Assembly (NCBI GenBank): GCA_938082855.1
Contig: CALKCC010000138.1
Span: 1 to 33,061, forward strand
DNA: 33,061 bases
From: an uncultured Pirellulaceae bacterium
GTDB taxonomy: Bacteria > Planctomycetota > Planctomycetia > Pirellulales > Pirellulaceae
Direction: 5' to 3'
This document shows, piece after piece, positions 1 through 8,398 of this stretch. The translations under genes and the position numbers were made by a program. The stretch's first letter is position 1. The number at the start of each line of letters is the position of its first letter. The notes beneath the pieces are model-generated. The model was not told where the DNA came from. It ran no database searches and saw only the letters and a program-made list of their open reading frames with translations.

Positions 1-1
1 G

Positions 2-3000
2 GCAATTGCGCAATCCACTCCACTCACGCCGCCTGCTTTGTCTCCGATGCAAAATGCTGCAGGATTCCCCAACAGAATGATCTCGCCTACCGAAGGCAAT
101 GTTGCTCTGGCTGGGCTACGGTCACCCCGTTCGAGTTCACACACGATCAATACACGTTTACGTATTGCGTGGGGAGGAGGCACGGCTGTTCGATGGACTG
201 GAACAATCGAAGTCTCCGAAGGGCATTTTCAACTTCTAACAAATTATGGCTTAGAACTCAGGCCATCGAGTGCCATCACTGGAACACCAAATCAAGGTGA
301 AATCAGTACGCTTCAAAACCGCATCGAGATCAATCAATCGACACCTCAGAGTTACGACGCGTTAGATGTCACTCTAACAACGTCTCGTAACGCACGGCTC
401 AAAGTCAATCTCGTTTCCGCCGACAATCCTGACTTGACATTTAAGGTAGATCGCCCGATAGAGCAATTCCTCAATCGGTCACTCGACATGGATCTGGACC
501 AGCAGGGGAATCGGGGGCAGATACGTCGGACGCCCGGCGACATACTTCGAATCCAACACCAACGTCAAACATTGGTGTTTCAACCAAACGACGTGTTCGA
601 CTTAACACTCATTCCTCACCTGTTAGGCCGGGAGCGATTTGGTTCATTTTTATACACGGCCAACGTCCTAACCTCAGACAATCAACAAATCATTCACCAG
701 CAACAGCATGCGGTGGAGATTGAACAGGCTGGCGAATTTCCAATATGGGAGAATCTGAAGATTCCAGTGCCTTCGCGACCTGGCGTCTATAGCATCGTCT
801 TTCGGGTGGAATCCAAAAAGTTCACCGATACGCTCGTGCGAGCAGCGCCTTTAGCAACTCGTCGTGTTCAATTTGTGGTTGTAGGAGGTGTCAATCGACC
901 GCCCTCTGATCAAGCTCGTTGGAAAGAAATCGTCAGCTTCAATCCGGCAGATCCGGCTTGGTGGGAACGGTTGTTGTCTATCAATCCAACGGATCAAATC
1001 AAGTATCTGACAGGATCTTCTCCCAGTGATCTCGGATTCCAACCGTTTGGAAATGGGAAGGTTCAGGAATTTGAGCATCTGGAAAAACCGTATAGCAAAT
1101 TAACCGAAGGTGGATGGCAAGCCTATCCACTCACCGTTGAACATGTCAATCGTCCGCATCTGCTTGAGATCGATTACCCTGCCGATATACAACAAACGTT
1201 AGGAATTAGCATCCTTGAACCGAATGCCTTAGGTCAAATCATTCCACTCGGCATCGATTCCGGATTCTACCACCATCAGCCGGAGTGGTCTTCGGATCAA
1301 TCTCCGTTAAAGCATAAGTTGCTTTTTTGGCCCAAAACGAAACACCCCATGTTGGTGTTGCGTAATCAATTTGGTACGCGGGATGCCATTTACGGTCAAA
1401 TCAAAGTATCAGAGCTCCAAGGAAATCTAGGCGATCTCTATCAGGATCGATTCCCCACAGACCCGAATGAGCCACGAGAGTTGGCAAGCACTCGCAAAGT
1501 TTTAACCTATTACAACAAACCACTGTTCGCTGAGAATTTCGGAGCCAAAGAAGCAAGAACGACAGACAATGCGACGACGCTCGATGACTGGCAGACGTTT
1601 TACCAGGGTGGCATGCGTCTGGCCGACTACCTCCAGTTCTCTGGAAACTCAGGAACGATGTTGAACGTGCTCAGTGAAGGCAGCAGTCTATTTCCCAGTA
1701 ATCATTTTGAATCATTACCGAAGTATGACAGTGGAGCATTCTTTTCGAACGGACAAGATCCTTTGAAAAAAGACGTCTTAGAGATGCTGCTTCGAATCTT
1801 CAATGAACGCCAATTAAAACTAGTCCCGACACTTCAGCTTTCCATGCGATTGCGAGAACTGGAAGCAATCGGTGAACAGGACAAGAGCATCTATCTTCAA
1901 GTCGCACCATCTGGCATTGAGGACAATAGGTTATACCCTCGGTACAATCCGCTCGACCCCCGTGTACAACGAGCCATCCGAAATTTCGTACTCTCGATAG
2001 CATCCCGATACAAACATCATTCGAGTTTTGCTGGCATCTGCCTTGAGTTATCCCCGAATACGTATACTCATCTACCTGGGAATGCATGGACGCCGGACAC
2101 CAGAACACTCAGTAGATTCTTTGAAACGCAGCAGCTCAGCCCTAGTGAATCGCATGAGCAAAACCTTCAGGCAATTCGTCAGCGATATCGCAAGCAATGG
2201 CAGATGTGGGTACAGGCCGAGCTGATGCAACTTTATGTTCAATTAGCTGACGACTTAAAGCAACAAAGTGATTCTTCAACCAAACTATACCTAGCAACCG
2301 GTGCTCTTTATGACACTCCACAAGCAAGACAATTAGCCCGGCCGATCATTCCTCCTCAAAACCGCCTTACCAGTTTCCTGACTTCGTTGGGCTTAGATCC
2401 GACTGCGACAAAATCACAAGAGCAGGTAGTTTGGCTGCATCCTCAAAGATCCAATCCCATTCTGGATCCTGTCCGTCAGCATGTCGAGTTAGAAGTCAAT
2501 CGATCCAATGAGTTAATCAAACTACATGGTCAGGGGAGGTCCACCGGAGTTCTATTTGAACACACGCCACACGTTGCCAAACTGACGGAGCTCGAGGCAC
2601 AATCTCCGTGGGGCCAGGAAAACACGAACACCTGGTTTGCCAATACGCTCACTCCTTCCAGTCAATTCAATCGTCAGCGGTTTATCTCTGCGTTAGCTAA
2701 GTCGGATCATCGAGTGCTGGTCGATGGAGGCTGGATGCTCACCATGGGCCAGGAGGATGCCACTCGTGCAATTTTCCATAGTTACCAGAGCCTACCAGAC
2801 GTGCCATTTGAAACCGTGAAGGTTAATGGCACGACAGTCACGCAACCATTGGTTATCCGTAGACACATCTCAACCACTGGAAATCAACCGACAACCTACC
2901 TCTATGTCCTTAATAATGCTCCTTGGGCCACCACAGCTCAGGTGGAATTGCTCTTACCTCCGAACGGTCACCCAGTCGCCTTAGGGCAAAAGGCGAAGTC

Positions 3001-3991
3001 AAGTTTTCGATGGCACCCCAAGGGAGCCACATGGCAATTGGTCATGGAGCCTTTTGATTTCATTGCCGTTCGGATTGATCATGCAGAAGCGGATGTGATT
3101 GGTGCCAACGTCCAGTTCAATCAAGAGGTCATTCCTCGACTACACAACAGTATCTTAAAGGTGAATCAGCGACTCGGCCCATTACAACAACCGAGCAGTC
3201 GTACGCCACTCAAAAATGCCGATTTTGAAGTACCAGCGGTCAATCAGGTTACGCCCGGCTGGCTGTACAACAGTCAGGCAGGAAACCGAATCGAAGTTGT
3301 CCGCGAATCCGCTCAAAATGGTAATCAACATTTATCGATTCACCGGCCAGATTCCTCCCGACAGGTACTCTGGGTTCGTAGTGAACCGTTTAACGTGCCT
3401 CCGACCGGACGGGTTGCCTTTACAGTATGGATGCGAACTTCCACACCAAATCGCCAACCGTCCATTCGGCTTTCTATCGAAGGTCGCCTCCACGGTAAAG
3501 TCTATTATCGTCCTCGTACCATCGGGCGCCCTGAATCCGGTATCACTACCACGAGTCACGTGAATCCACTGTCTGCCAATTGGAATCGCTACGTTCTCAT
3601 AGTCGATGACCTACCCACTCAGGGCTTAACTGATTTGCGTGTCGGCTTCGACTTAATGACTCCTGGTCATGTGGAAATCGACAATCTTCAGGTTTACGAC
3701 CTGTGGTTTCAGCAAAGAGAATACCGCGAATTAATGAAAGACATTTCGGTTGCCTATTCGCATCCTGGTCAGGGACGTGCTTCGGACTGTTTCGAATACT
3801 TAAATAGCTACTGGCCTCAGTATTTAGCCAAATACGCCACGCCCAATCAGGATCAGATTGCCCGTCAGGCAAGTCTTCCGGAATCCGAAAAAGAGGACTC
3901 CCCAGCATCTGTCTGGCCTAGATTCCCCAACGTGATCGAACAATTCAAAGAATTGCCGACTAAACTTTTCCCTTTCCAAGGGAATGAGTGA
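2..3991 (+). CDS. Large exported TIM-barrel glycoside-hydrolase-like protein (5' end cut off)
   Basis: The reading frame is open from the first complete codon (position 2) to the TGA at 3989-3991, with no stop upstream, so the gene starts outside the window and at least 1330 residues are seen. The TTG at 38 is only the first possible start inside the window. The middle (about residues 520-760 counted from 38) reads like a (beta/alpha)8 barrel of the family-10-like glycosyl hydrolase type: strand-like VPTLQLSM, LDPRVQRAIRNFVLSIASRY and GICLEL segments are spaced as in those barrels. The last 240 residues resemble a jelly-roll carbohydrate-binding domain (NADFEVP start, GHVEIDNLQVYDL end), then a short helical tail. 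The N-terminal 400 residues look beta-rich. No catalytic pair can be named with certainty. It is probably a secreted or periplasmic polysaccharide-active protein, but the activity is inferred from fold-like patterns only. Confidence 0.6.
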   Translation, partial: AIAQSTPLTPPALSPMQNAAGFPNRMISPTEGNVALAGLRSPRSSSHTINTRLRIAWGGGTAVRWTGTIEVSEGHFQLLTNYGLELRPSSAITGTPNQGEISTLQNRIEINQSTPQSYDALDVTLTTSRNARLKVNLVSADNPDLTFKVDRPIEQFLNRSLDMDLDQQGNRGQIRRTPGDILRIQHQRQTLVFQPNDVFDLTLIPHLLGRERFGSFLYTANVLTSDNQQIIHQQQHAVEIEQAGEFPIWENLKIPVPSRPGVYSIVFRVESKKFTDTLVRAAPLATRRVQFVVVGGVNRPPSDQARWKEIVSFNPADPAWWERLLSINPTDQIKYLTGSSPSDLGFQPFGNGKVQEFEHLEKPYSKLTEGGWQAYPLTVEHVNRPHLLEIDYPADIQQTLGISILEPNALGQIIPLGIDSGFYHHQPEWSSDQSPLKHKLLFWPKTKHPMLVLRNQFGTRDAIYGQIKVSELQGNLGDLYQDRFPTDPNEPRELASTRKVLTYYNKPLFAENFGAKEARTTDNATTLDDWQTFYQGGMRLADYLQFSGNSGTMLNVLSEGSSLFPSNHFESLPKYDSGAFFSNGQDPLKKDVLEMLLRIFNERQLKLVPTLQLSMRLRELEAIGEQDKSIYLQVAPSGIEDNRLYPRYNPLDPRVQRAIRNFVLSIASRYKHHSSFAGICLELSPNTYTHLPGNAWTPDTRTLSRFFETQQLSPSESHEQNLQAIRQRYRKQWQMWVQAELMQLYVQLADDLKQQSDSSTKLYLATGALYDTPQARQLARPIIPPQNRLTSFLTSLGLDPTATKSQEQVVWLHPQRSNPILDPVRQHVELEVNRSNELIKLHGQGRSTGVLFEHTPHVAKLTELEAQSPWGQENTNTWFANTLTPSSQFNRQRFISALAKSDHRVLVDGGWMLTMGQEDATRAIFHSYQSLPDVPFETVKVNGTTVTQPLVIRRHISTTGNQPTTYLYVLNNAPWATTAQVELLLPPNGHPVALGQKAKSSFRWHPKGATWQLVMEPFDFIAVRIDHAEADVIGANVQFNQEVIPRLHNSILKVNQRLGPLQQPSSRTPLKNADFEVPAVNQVTPGWLYNSQAGNRIEVVRESAQNGNQHLSIHRPDSSRQVLWVRSEPFNVPPTGRVAFTVWMRTSTPNRQPSIRLSIEGRLHGKVYYRPRTIGRPESGITTTSHVNPLSANWNRYVLIVDDLPTQGLTDLRVGFDLMTPGHVEIDNLQVYDLWFQQREYRELMKDISVAYSHPGQGRASDCFEYLNSYWPQYLAKYATPNQDQIARQASLPESEKEDSPASVWPRFPNVIEQFKELPTKLFPFQGNE

Positions 3992-4013
3992 CAGGAACAA
4001 TCGCACTGACGGC

Positions 4014-4036
4014 TTACTTCTAGACATCAGAAGTAA
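4014..4036. terminator. Hairpin between convergent genes, possible bidirectional terminator
   Basis: A perfect 8-bp inverted repeat, TTACTTCT / AGAAGTAA, has a 7-nt loop and lies in the 80-bp gap between two convergent genes (stops at 3991 and 4072). There is no clear U-tract on either side, so it is a terminator candidate from position and symmetry only. Confidence 0.45.
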
Positions 4037-4071
4037 TTGGATGGCAACTCTTGTCGATTCGTTCGAGCGTT

Positions 4072-4911
4072 CTATACTTCCGCATCTTCCCGAAGCTGAA
4101 CCTGTAAGGCACTCAATACCTGATTAGCCCGCTCGTTCTTATCTCGAACATTTAGCACATTATCGAGAATGTATTCATTCTTCTCATTGGTTGGGCGGAT
4201 ATAGAGACGGCCCGCTTTGAATGGCCACAGATGTTCGAAAATATCGTTGACCTCCATTTCAAACCGCATGTGATGGGCAGAGTATCTCTTACTGTGCTGA
4301 GGGAGCCCATGGTAGTGGATGGCTTCATTGGGCTTAATCACCCAGTAATCGAGTTTTCGAGCAAAGAACATTATCAGGAACAGAATCCCTAACATAATGG
4401 TCATCGTCCAAAAGAAGGCACCATTCGCGGCCGGTTTGATACTTGAAATGAAGTCACTTAGCCCGCCCATCAACTCTGGGTTCTTCTCACTCAGAATCCA
4501 AAGCACGGCCATGGCAAAGAACACAAAGGCGATGAGTGCCAAAAAACGATTCGAAGGAAAATCAAATGCCATCACGACCAGGTTGAGCGTAAACACGAGC
4601 ATAAAGATGATAGTCACTGTGGCTTCAGGCGTGTTACTTTCTACGACTTCATTGGTAGCTTCAGCATCTGCCGACGATTCCGTAGTAGCTTCGACTGTCT
4701 GAGTTTGTGTCGCCGTCGGTGAACCATCAGTTCCGGCGAACTCCAGATAGCAAGCAGCGAGCAAGCAATAGATCAGAGTAGGAAGCAGAAAGATGATCTT
4801 TGGGTAGAAGTAAATCCGGACTTCGTCCTTAATTCGCTCTGCTCTTTTGGGATCATCAATGGCTGCTTCAGAGTTTGATTCGTTGGTAGCTTCGGTGTTC
4901 ATTACATTCAC
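4072..4911 (-). CDS. Four-helix membrane protein of unknown function
   Basis: This 279-residue protein is not recognised as a named family. Hydrophobic segments fall at about 38-58, 99-117, 122-141 and 165-184. Between the first two lies a Thr/Glu/Ala-rich loop (about 60-97) that looks like low-complexity linker. After the last helix comes a roughly 95-residue soluble C-terminus with many charged and aromatic residues and the segment KPNEAIHYHGLPQHSKRYS. The N-terminal 36 residues are acidic and soluble. The start is uncertain: a GTG at 4911 has a weak GAAG six bases upstream, while an ATG at 4902 is three codons inside. The C-terminal part resembles a PH-like or membrane-recruitment domain only vaguely. 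It is a single gene with tRNA-Ser upstream on the same strand. No function is proposed. Confidence 0.7.
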   Translation of the reverse strand: MNVMNTEATNESNSEAAIDDPKRAERIKDEVRIYFYPKIIFLLPTLIYCLLAACYLEFAGTDGSPTATQTQTVEATTESSADAEATNEVVESNTPEATVTIIFMLVFTLNLVVMAFDFPSNRFLALIAFVFFAMAVLWILSEKNPELMGGLSDFISSIKPAANGAFFWTMTIMLGILFLIMFFARKLDYWVIKPNEAIHYHGLPQHSKRYSAHHMRFEMEVNDIFEHLWPFKAGRLYIRPTNEKNEYILDNVLNVRDKNERANQVLSALQVQLREDAEV

Positions 4912-5021
4912 TCAAATCTTCATTTCTACCCGGGCCTGCATCAGATGCGTCATTCTAGAAGCGTAGTGTGTTTCAAATCATGACGCAAATAGTTTTCGCC
5001 AATTCATGGCGCATTAAAAAG

Positions 5022-5104
5022 CGGAAGGCACGGGACTCGAACCCGCAACCGGTTGCCCGGCCCCTGATTTCGAATCAGGTCGCTCACCAATTCGCATACC
5101 TTCC
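5022..5104 (-). tRNA. tRNA-Ser, anticodon CGA (reads UCG)
   Basis: The minus strand folds as a class II tRNA of 83 nt. The acceptor stem is GGAAGGT / GCCTTCC with a final T.G pair and discriminator G, typical of serine tRNAs. The anticodon stem is CCTGA / TCAGG around loop TTCGAAA, giving anticodon CGA (5070-5072). There is a long variable arm (GCCGG-GCAA-CCGGT) and a T-arm GCGGG-TTCGAGT-CCCGT. CCA is not encoded. The D-arm is short, with an A at the usual T8 place. Confidence 0.93.
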
Positions 5105-5487
5105 GTATAGCTTACTACTGTTTTAGCCTATTGCAGAGTGATGACAAGACGGTAGAGCGAGTGCAATTGGGATGACCAGCATAACCGGACAATGCTGGAG
5201 CACACCTTGGCTGTTACATCCGGACTATTCGGCACGACGAAAACCTCCATTGAGAACTCAGGTGTCGATTGTATCGCTCATGCCGCTGATTGCTGTTGTT
5301 AGGGATGCTCTAAATGAACCCATGATATCGTCAGACAGAATATTTCTCGTTTTTGCTAAAGCACTTCGACGATATCAACATCATCGAGAGGATTCCTCTC
5401 AGTCAACTTACTCCAATGACTTCTGGAATGAGCTGACAAACTAAAGCGGGAACAACCAGTCTCCCTCACGACCTGTTAGGTGATGTA
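5105..5487. other. 383-bp gap with no gene I can support
   Basis: This lies between the 5' end of tRNA-Ser and the next gene. It contains one open frame on the plus strand (5172-5444, 90 codons), but that frame has no ribosome binding site, no recognisable domain and an unremarkable composition, so I do not call it. The promoter of the tRNA must lie in the left part, but no clear -35/-10 pair was found there by eye. Confidence 0.5.
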
Positions 5488-5793
5488 ATGAAACGGACAT
5501 TTCGAGTTGTATCACGAGCTTCCGATGGCTCTTATTTGATGAATGACTTTTTATCAGAAGACGCCCTGGTACGCGAATTCGAACAAATCGGAATGGATGA
5601 TTGTCATACCGACCTCTCCATTCGCGGACTCCCAGTGCTGAAAGGACTTGTAGGCCCCATGGCTGACGGCAAACATGTCCGCTACGAAACACCAGCGGTA
5701 TTCGAAGAATTAACAAAGGAATGGGCTATTGCCCCAACACGCCAAACAGCGACCAGTGATAGCGAGGCTATTGAACCTGCTCAGACCCACTAA
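5488..5793 (+). CDS. Small hypothetical protein
   Basis: The 101-residue protein starts at an ATG preceded by AGGTGA about ten bases upstream, a reasonable ribosome binding site. The sequence is soluble and mixed (starts MKRTFRVVSRASDGSYLMNDFLS; ends in a Thr/Ala/Glu-rich tail that looks disordered). No signal peptide, membrane segment or motif is visible, and I do not recognise the family. A strong intrinsic terminator follows 70 bases after the stop, which supports a real single-gene transcript. Confidence 0.7.
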   Translation: MKRTFRVVSRASDGSYLMNDFLSEDALVREFEQIGMDDCHTDLSIRGLPVLKGLVGPMADGKHVRYETPAVFEELTKEWAIAPTRQTATSDSEAIEPAQTH

Positions 5794-5861
5794 GCCTTTA
5801 CTACGTTGAGATTCAATCTACTTCTCTCTCTCTCACATCGGATTATTCTCCACGTAAACCT

Positions 5862-5895
5862 AAAGGGACATCCTTCATCGGATGTCCCTTTTTTT
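5862..5895 (+). terminator. Rho-independent terminator after the small hypothetical gene
   Basis: A perfect 12-bp stem AAAGGGACATCC / GGATGTCCCTTT with a 6-nt loop is followed by a run of T (to 5895). It ends transcription of the 5488-5793 gene and insulates the next promoter. Confidence 0.92.
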
Positions 5896-5923
5896 ATGGA
5901 CTCGTTTTGCCTTCCAGCAACAA

Positions 5924-5932
5924 TGCTATAAT
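5924..5932 (+). promoter_or_regulatory. Extended -10 promoter for the Trm112-like/HIT pair
   Basis: TGC followed directly by a perfect TATAAT (5927-5932) fits an extended -10 element. The best -35 candidates (TTGCCT at 5907, spacer 14) have poor spacing, which fits an extended -10 that does not need a -35. The predicted start near 5939 gives a leader of about 35 nt before the ATG at 5974. Confidence 0.65.
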
Positions 5933-5973
5933 ATTCCGACTTGTGCTTTTCTGGTTTTAACTTCTCCCACATC

Positions 5974-6249
5974 ATGATCGACTCTCAACTACTCGATATC
6001 CTTCGCTGCCCTGTGACTGCGAGCACGTTAAAAGCAGCCGATCAGGATTGTATCGACTCCATAAATCAGTTGATCGAAAAAGGACAACTGCAATCCAAAC
6101 TGATGGAGTCGCTCACGCTTCCGATTGACGGTGGACTTATTAATGAAGATGAGTCTCTACTGATGCCCGTCTATCAGGGCATTCCTGACATGAATCCTGA
6201 TGATGCGATTCCGCTAGAGCAACTAACCAAAGGAACGAGCAATGAGTGA
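5974..6249 (+). CDS. Trm112 family (UPF0434-like) small protein
   Basis: This is a 91-residue protein of the Trm112/UPF0434 type. Its start has the family signature LLDILRCPVTASTL, and its end has the usual LLMPVYQGIPDMNPDDAIPL. In other organisms Trm112 proteins activate tRNA and protein methyltransferases; bacterial members are short and mostly uncharacterised. Only one Cys of the classical zinc ligands is obvious (RCPV), and the second pair is missing, as in many bacterial members. The ATG at 5974 is chosen over the in-frame TTG at 5941 because the extra residues do not match the family and would begin at about the transcription start. The stop overlaps the start of the HIT gene by 8 bp (ATGAGTGA), so the two are probably translationally coupled. 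Confidence 0.85.
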   Translation: MIDSQLLDILRCPVTASTLKAADQDCIDSINQLIEKGQLQSKLMESLTLPIDGGLINEDESLLMPVYQGIPDMNPDDAIPLEQLTKGTSNE

Positions 6250-6589
6250 ACCGACGATATTCAAGCGAATCATTGATGGAGAAATCCCCGCCAATGTCGT
6301 TTATGAAGACGAACAGTGTCTGGCATTTCATGACGTTTCCCCTCAGGCGCCCGTCCACATTTTGGTAATCCCTAAGAAGGAAATTGCTTCCATCGACGAT
6401 CTGTCAGCGGAAGACGAACAACTCGTTGGCCATCTCTTCTTAGTGATCCAACAGATCGCCAGGGAACAAGGACTTGCCGAAAACGGGTATCGTGTCATCT
6501 GTAATTGCGGTGAAGGTGGTGGGCAAACGGTCTTCCACTTGCACTACCACTTAATGGGTGGCCGAAATCTTGAATGGCCTCCGGGGTAA
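6242..6589 (+). CDS. HIT family nucleotide-binding hydrolase, HinT-like
   Basis: This is a 115-residue protein of the histidine triad family, which hydrolyses purine nucleoside phosphoramidates or similar AMP conjugates in the cytoplasm. It has the usual IFKRIIDGEIPANVVYEDEQCLAF start, the VHILVIPKKE strand, and the catalytic triad block VFHLHYHLMGG with H99, H101 and H103. The length equals that of typical bacterial HinT. The start ATG (6242) overlaps the end of the Trm112-like gene by 8 bp and has AAAGGA eight to nine bases upstream. Function beyond the family is inference; HinT proteins are often housekeeping and of modest phenotype. Confidence 0.95.
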   Translation: MSEPTIFKRIIDGEIPANVVYEDEQCLAFHDVSPQAPVHILVIPKKEIASIDDLSAEDEQLVGHLFLVIQQIAREQGLAENGYRVICNCGEGGGQTVFHLHYHLMGGRNLEWPPG

Positions 6590-6716
6590 CACCTCTCACG
6601 CCGAATCCATTCCAACTCGTTATGATCCGTGTATTCGCTACGACTGACACTGGACCGAAAGCTTTTTACTCGCTGCAAGACTCCCCGCAGAAGCCTTAAA
6701 AAACCCGAAGCTATAC

Positions 6717-6724
6717 TGCGTATA
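6717..6724 (+). promoter_or_regulatory. Candidate leaderless promoter of the glycosylation operon
   Basis: TATACT at 6712-6717 is a good -10 hexamer. The usual seven-base distance puts the transcription start exactly at the A of the ATG at 6724. No ribosome binding site lies upstream of that ATG, which agrees with a leaderless message. No good -35 is visible at the expected place. Confidence 0.35.
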
Positions 6725-7347
6725 TGAGTGGAATTCGTGACATTTTGTCCTTTCCTAAAGTCTATCAGTTATGGCAGGCTCCTTTTGCGCAGCGCAAAAT
6801 GGCGTCCGTACTCAAACATAACGATTTATCTAACATTCAACGTGTGTTAGATGTGGGATGCGGGCCAGGCACTAATGCACGATTTTTCAAAAAACGAGAT
6901 TATCTAGGACTCGACATCAACCCTCGTTACATCGAAAACGCATCACGGCGGTTTTCCAAAAACCATGGAGCCTCGTGTGAGTTTCGTGTTCAGGACGTGT
7001 GTCAGTATCATCCGGAGGAATCCGAGCGAGCTGACTTTGTGTTGCTCAATTCGTTTCTTCATCACATCGACGATGAAAATACGAACCAGATCTTGGATCG
7101 TCTGCATGACGTACTTTCGGAGGATGGCCATATCCATATTTTGGATTTAGTCCTCCCTGACTCCATTGGTCTTCCGCGGTTTTTGGCTCGGATGGATCGC
7201 GGTGACTACCCCCGCCCAGTGGAACATTGGAACACACTTTTTAGCAATCACTTTACTCCTGTCCTGTTTGAACCATTCGATTTGAAACGATTTGGCATTC
7301 CGTTTTGGAAAATGGTTTACTTCAAAGGAAAGAGGAAGACTTCATAA
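6724..7347 (+). CDS. Class I SAM-dependent methyltransferase
   Basis: This is a 207-residue methyltransferase of the Methyltransf_11/25 type. Motif I is VLDVGCGPGT (41-50). The acidic end of beta-2 is LGLDINPRYIE, beta-4 is DFVLLNSFLHHIDDE, and beta-5 is GHIHILDLVLPDS. Such proteins transfer a methyl group from S-adenosylmethionine to small molecules, lipids or sugars; the substrate cannot be read from sequence. The start ATG lacks a ribosome binding site but sits six bases after a -10-like TATACT (see the promoter entry). It is first in a four-gene operon with two glycosyltransferases, and the next gene starts 4 bp after its stop. This suggests a role in modifying a polyprenyl-linked or surface sugar. 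Confidence 0.85.
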   Translation: MSGIRDILSFPKVYQLWQAPFAQRKMASVLKHNDLSNIQRVLDVGCGPGTNARFFKKRDYLGLDINPRYIENASRRFSKNHGASCEFRVQDVCQYHPEESERADFVLLNSFLHHIDDENTNQILDRLHDVLSEDGHIHILDLVLPDSIGLPRFLARMDRGDYPRPVEHWNTLFSNHFTPVLFEPFDLKRFGIPFWKMVYFKGKRKTS

Positions 7348-7351
7348 AACG

Positions 7352-8398
7352 ATGACCCATCATCCAAGAATCTCTGTCGCGATTCCTGTCTTCAATGAAC
7401 AGGCTGTCATTCCGGAACTGCTGAAACGCGTTTCGGAGGCATTGGACGAATTGCCAGGTGGTCCGCATCAAGTCGTCTTAGTGGATGATGGCAGTAGTGA
7501 TGAATCGCTTGCTCTCCTGCAGGAAGCGGCACTAGCGGACGACCGATTGGTGGTCGTTTCGTTCTCGCGTAATTTTGGGCAACAGCCTGCCTATGCTGCA
7601 GCCCTTGAATATGCCGATGGGGACGCCGTAGTCTTAATGGATGGAGATCTTCAAGATCCACCAGAACAGATCAAAGCCTTACTGGAAAAATTCAATGACG
7701 GTTACGATGTCGTTTATGCCATCCGAGTCAATCGTAAGGAAAACGTGATCAAGCGATTCTGCTACAACGTTTTCTATCGAATGATCCAACGTTTATCCTC
7801 AACGCCACTCCCGCGCGACAGTGGCGATTTCTCAATGATCAGCCGACGAGTGGCTCAACTGCTTGCAGCCGACGCAGACCGCCACCGGTACCTGCGAGGT
7901 ATTCGAAGCTGGGTGGGATTTAAACAAGTTGGATTGGAAATCGAACGGGATGAACGAAGTGCTGGAGCGACAAAGTACACGCTCAAGAAACTATTTAAAC
8001 TCGCCTGTGATGGAATTTTTTCCTTCTCATTGATTCCCTTGAGACTAGCAACGTTGATCGGCAGTTTGTCTGTTCTGGTTGCTCTCTTGCTAGCCATCTT
8101 CGCCGTTTATGCCAAATTTACTCCCGTGGACCAATTACCTCAGTTCATGCAAGAGATACCGCCAGGGTTCACGGCCTTAATGGTCGCCATCTCCTTCTTT
8201 GCGGGAGTTCAACTGATGTTTTTGGGAGTGGTTGGGGAATATGTCGGCCGCGTATTCGAAGAAGTCAAAGGACGCCCTTCCTACATAGTGGATCAAGTCA
8301 TTAGAGATCGAGCCAAGTGGACGCCCAATATGCCAACACATACCGGCAACTCTACCACCAACACTGGTGGTGGCAAAGCCGACGAACCTACATCCTGA
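7352..8398 (+). CDS. GT2 glycosyltransferase, polyprenyl-phosphate sugar synthase type
   Basis: This 348-residue protein belongs to the GT2 family that joins a sugar to a lipid phosphate (GtrB/DPM1-like). It has the N-terminal AIPVFNE start, VDDGSSD (45-50), and DGD (97-99, in LMDGDLQDPPE), the metal-binding DxD. The substrate-binding block is RDSGDFSMIS (155-164). Two membrane helices at about 231-255 and 272-298 follow, then the usual GEYVGRVFEEVKGRPSYIVD end. The product would be a lipid-linked sugar donor on the cytoplasmic face. I start at ATG 7352 (AGAGGAAG 13 bases upstream) rather than the in-frame 7292 codon inside the upstream gene. The tail after VDQVIRD (about 30 residues, rich in T, N, G) is not family-like and overlaps the next gene by 82 bp. 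Confidence 0.93.
   Translation: MTHHPRISVAIPVFNEQAVIPELLKRVSEALDELPGGPHQVVLVDDGSSDESLALLQEAALADDRLVVVSFSRNFGQQPAYAAALEYADGDAVVLMDGDLQDPPEQIKALLEKFNDGYDVVYAIRVNRKENVIKRFCYNVFYRMIQRLSSTPLPRDSGDFSMISRRVAQLLAADADRHRYLRGIRSWVGFKQVGLEIERDERSAGATKYTLKKLFKLACDGIFSFSLIPLRLATLIGSLSVLVALLLAIFAVYAKFTPVDQLPQFMQEIPPGFTALMVAISFFAGVQLMFLGVVGEYVGRVFEEVKGRPSYIVDQVIRDRAKWTPNMPTHTGNSTTNTGGGKADEPTS

Noticed and set aside
3216-3563. 115-codon plus-strand frame inside the large exported protein gene
   Set aside because: Shadow of the main frame; no start signal and no motif.
5172-5444. 90-codon open frame between tRNA-Ser and the small hypothetical gene
   Set aside because: No ribosome binding site, no domain, composition not gene-like; position next to a tRNA suggests non-coding leader or promoter DNA.
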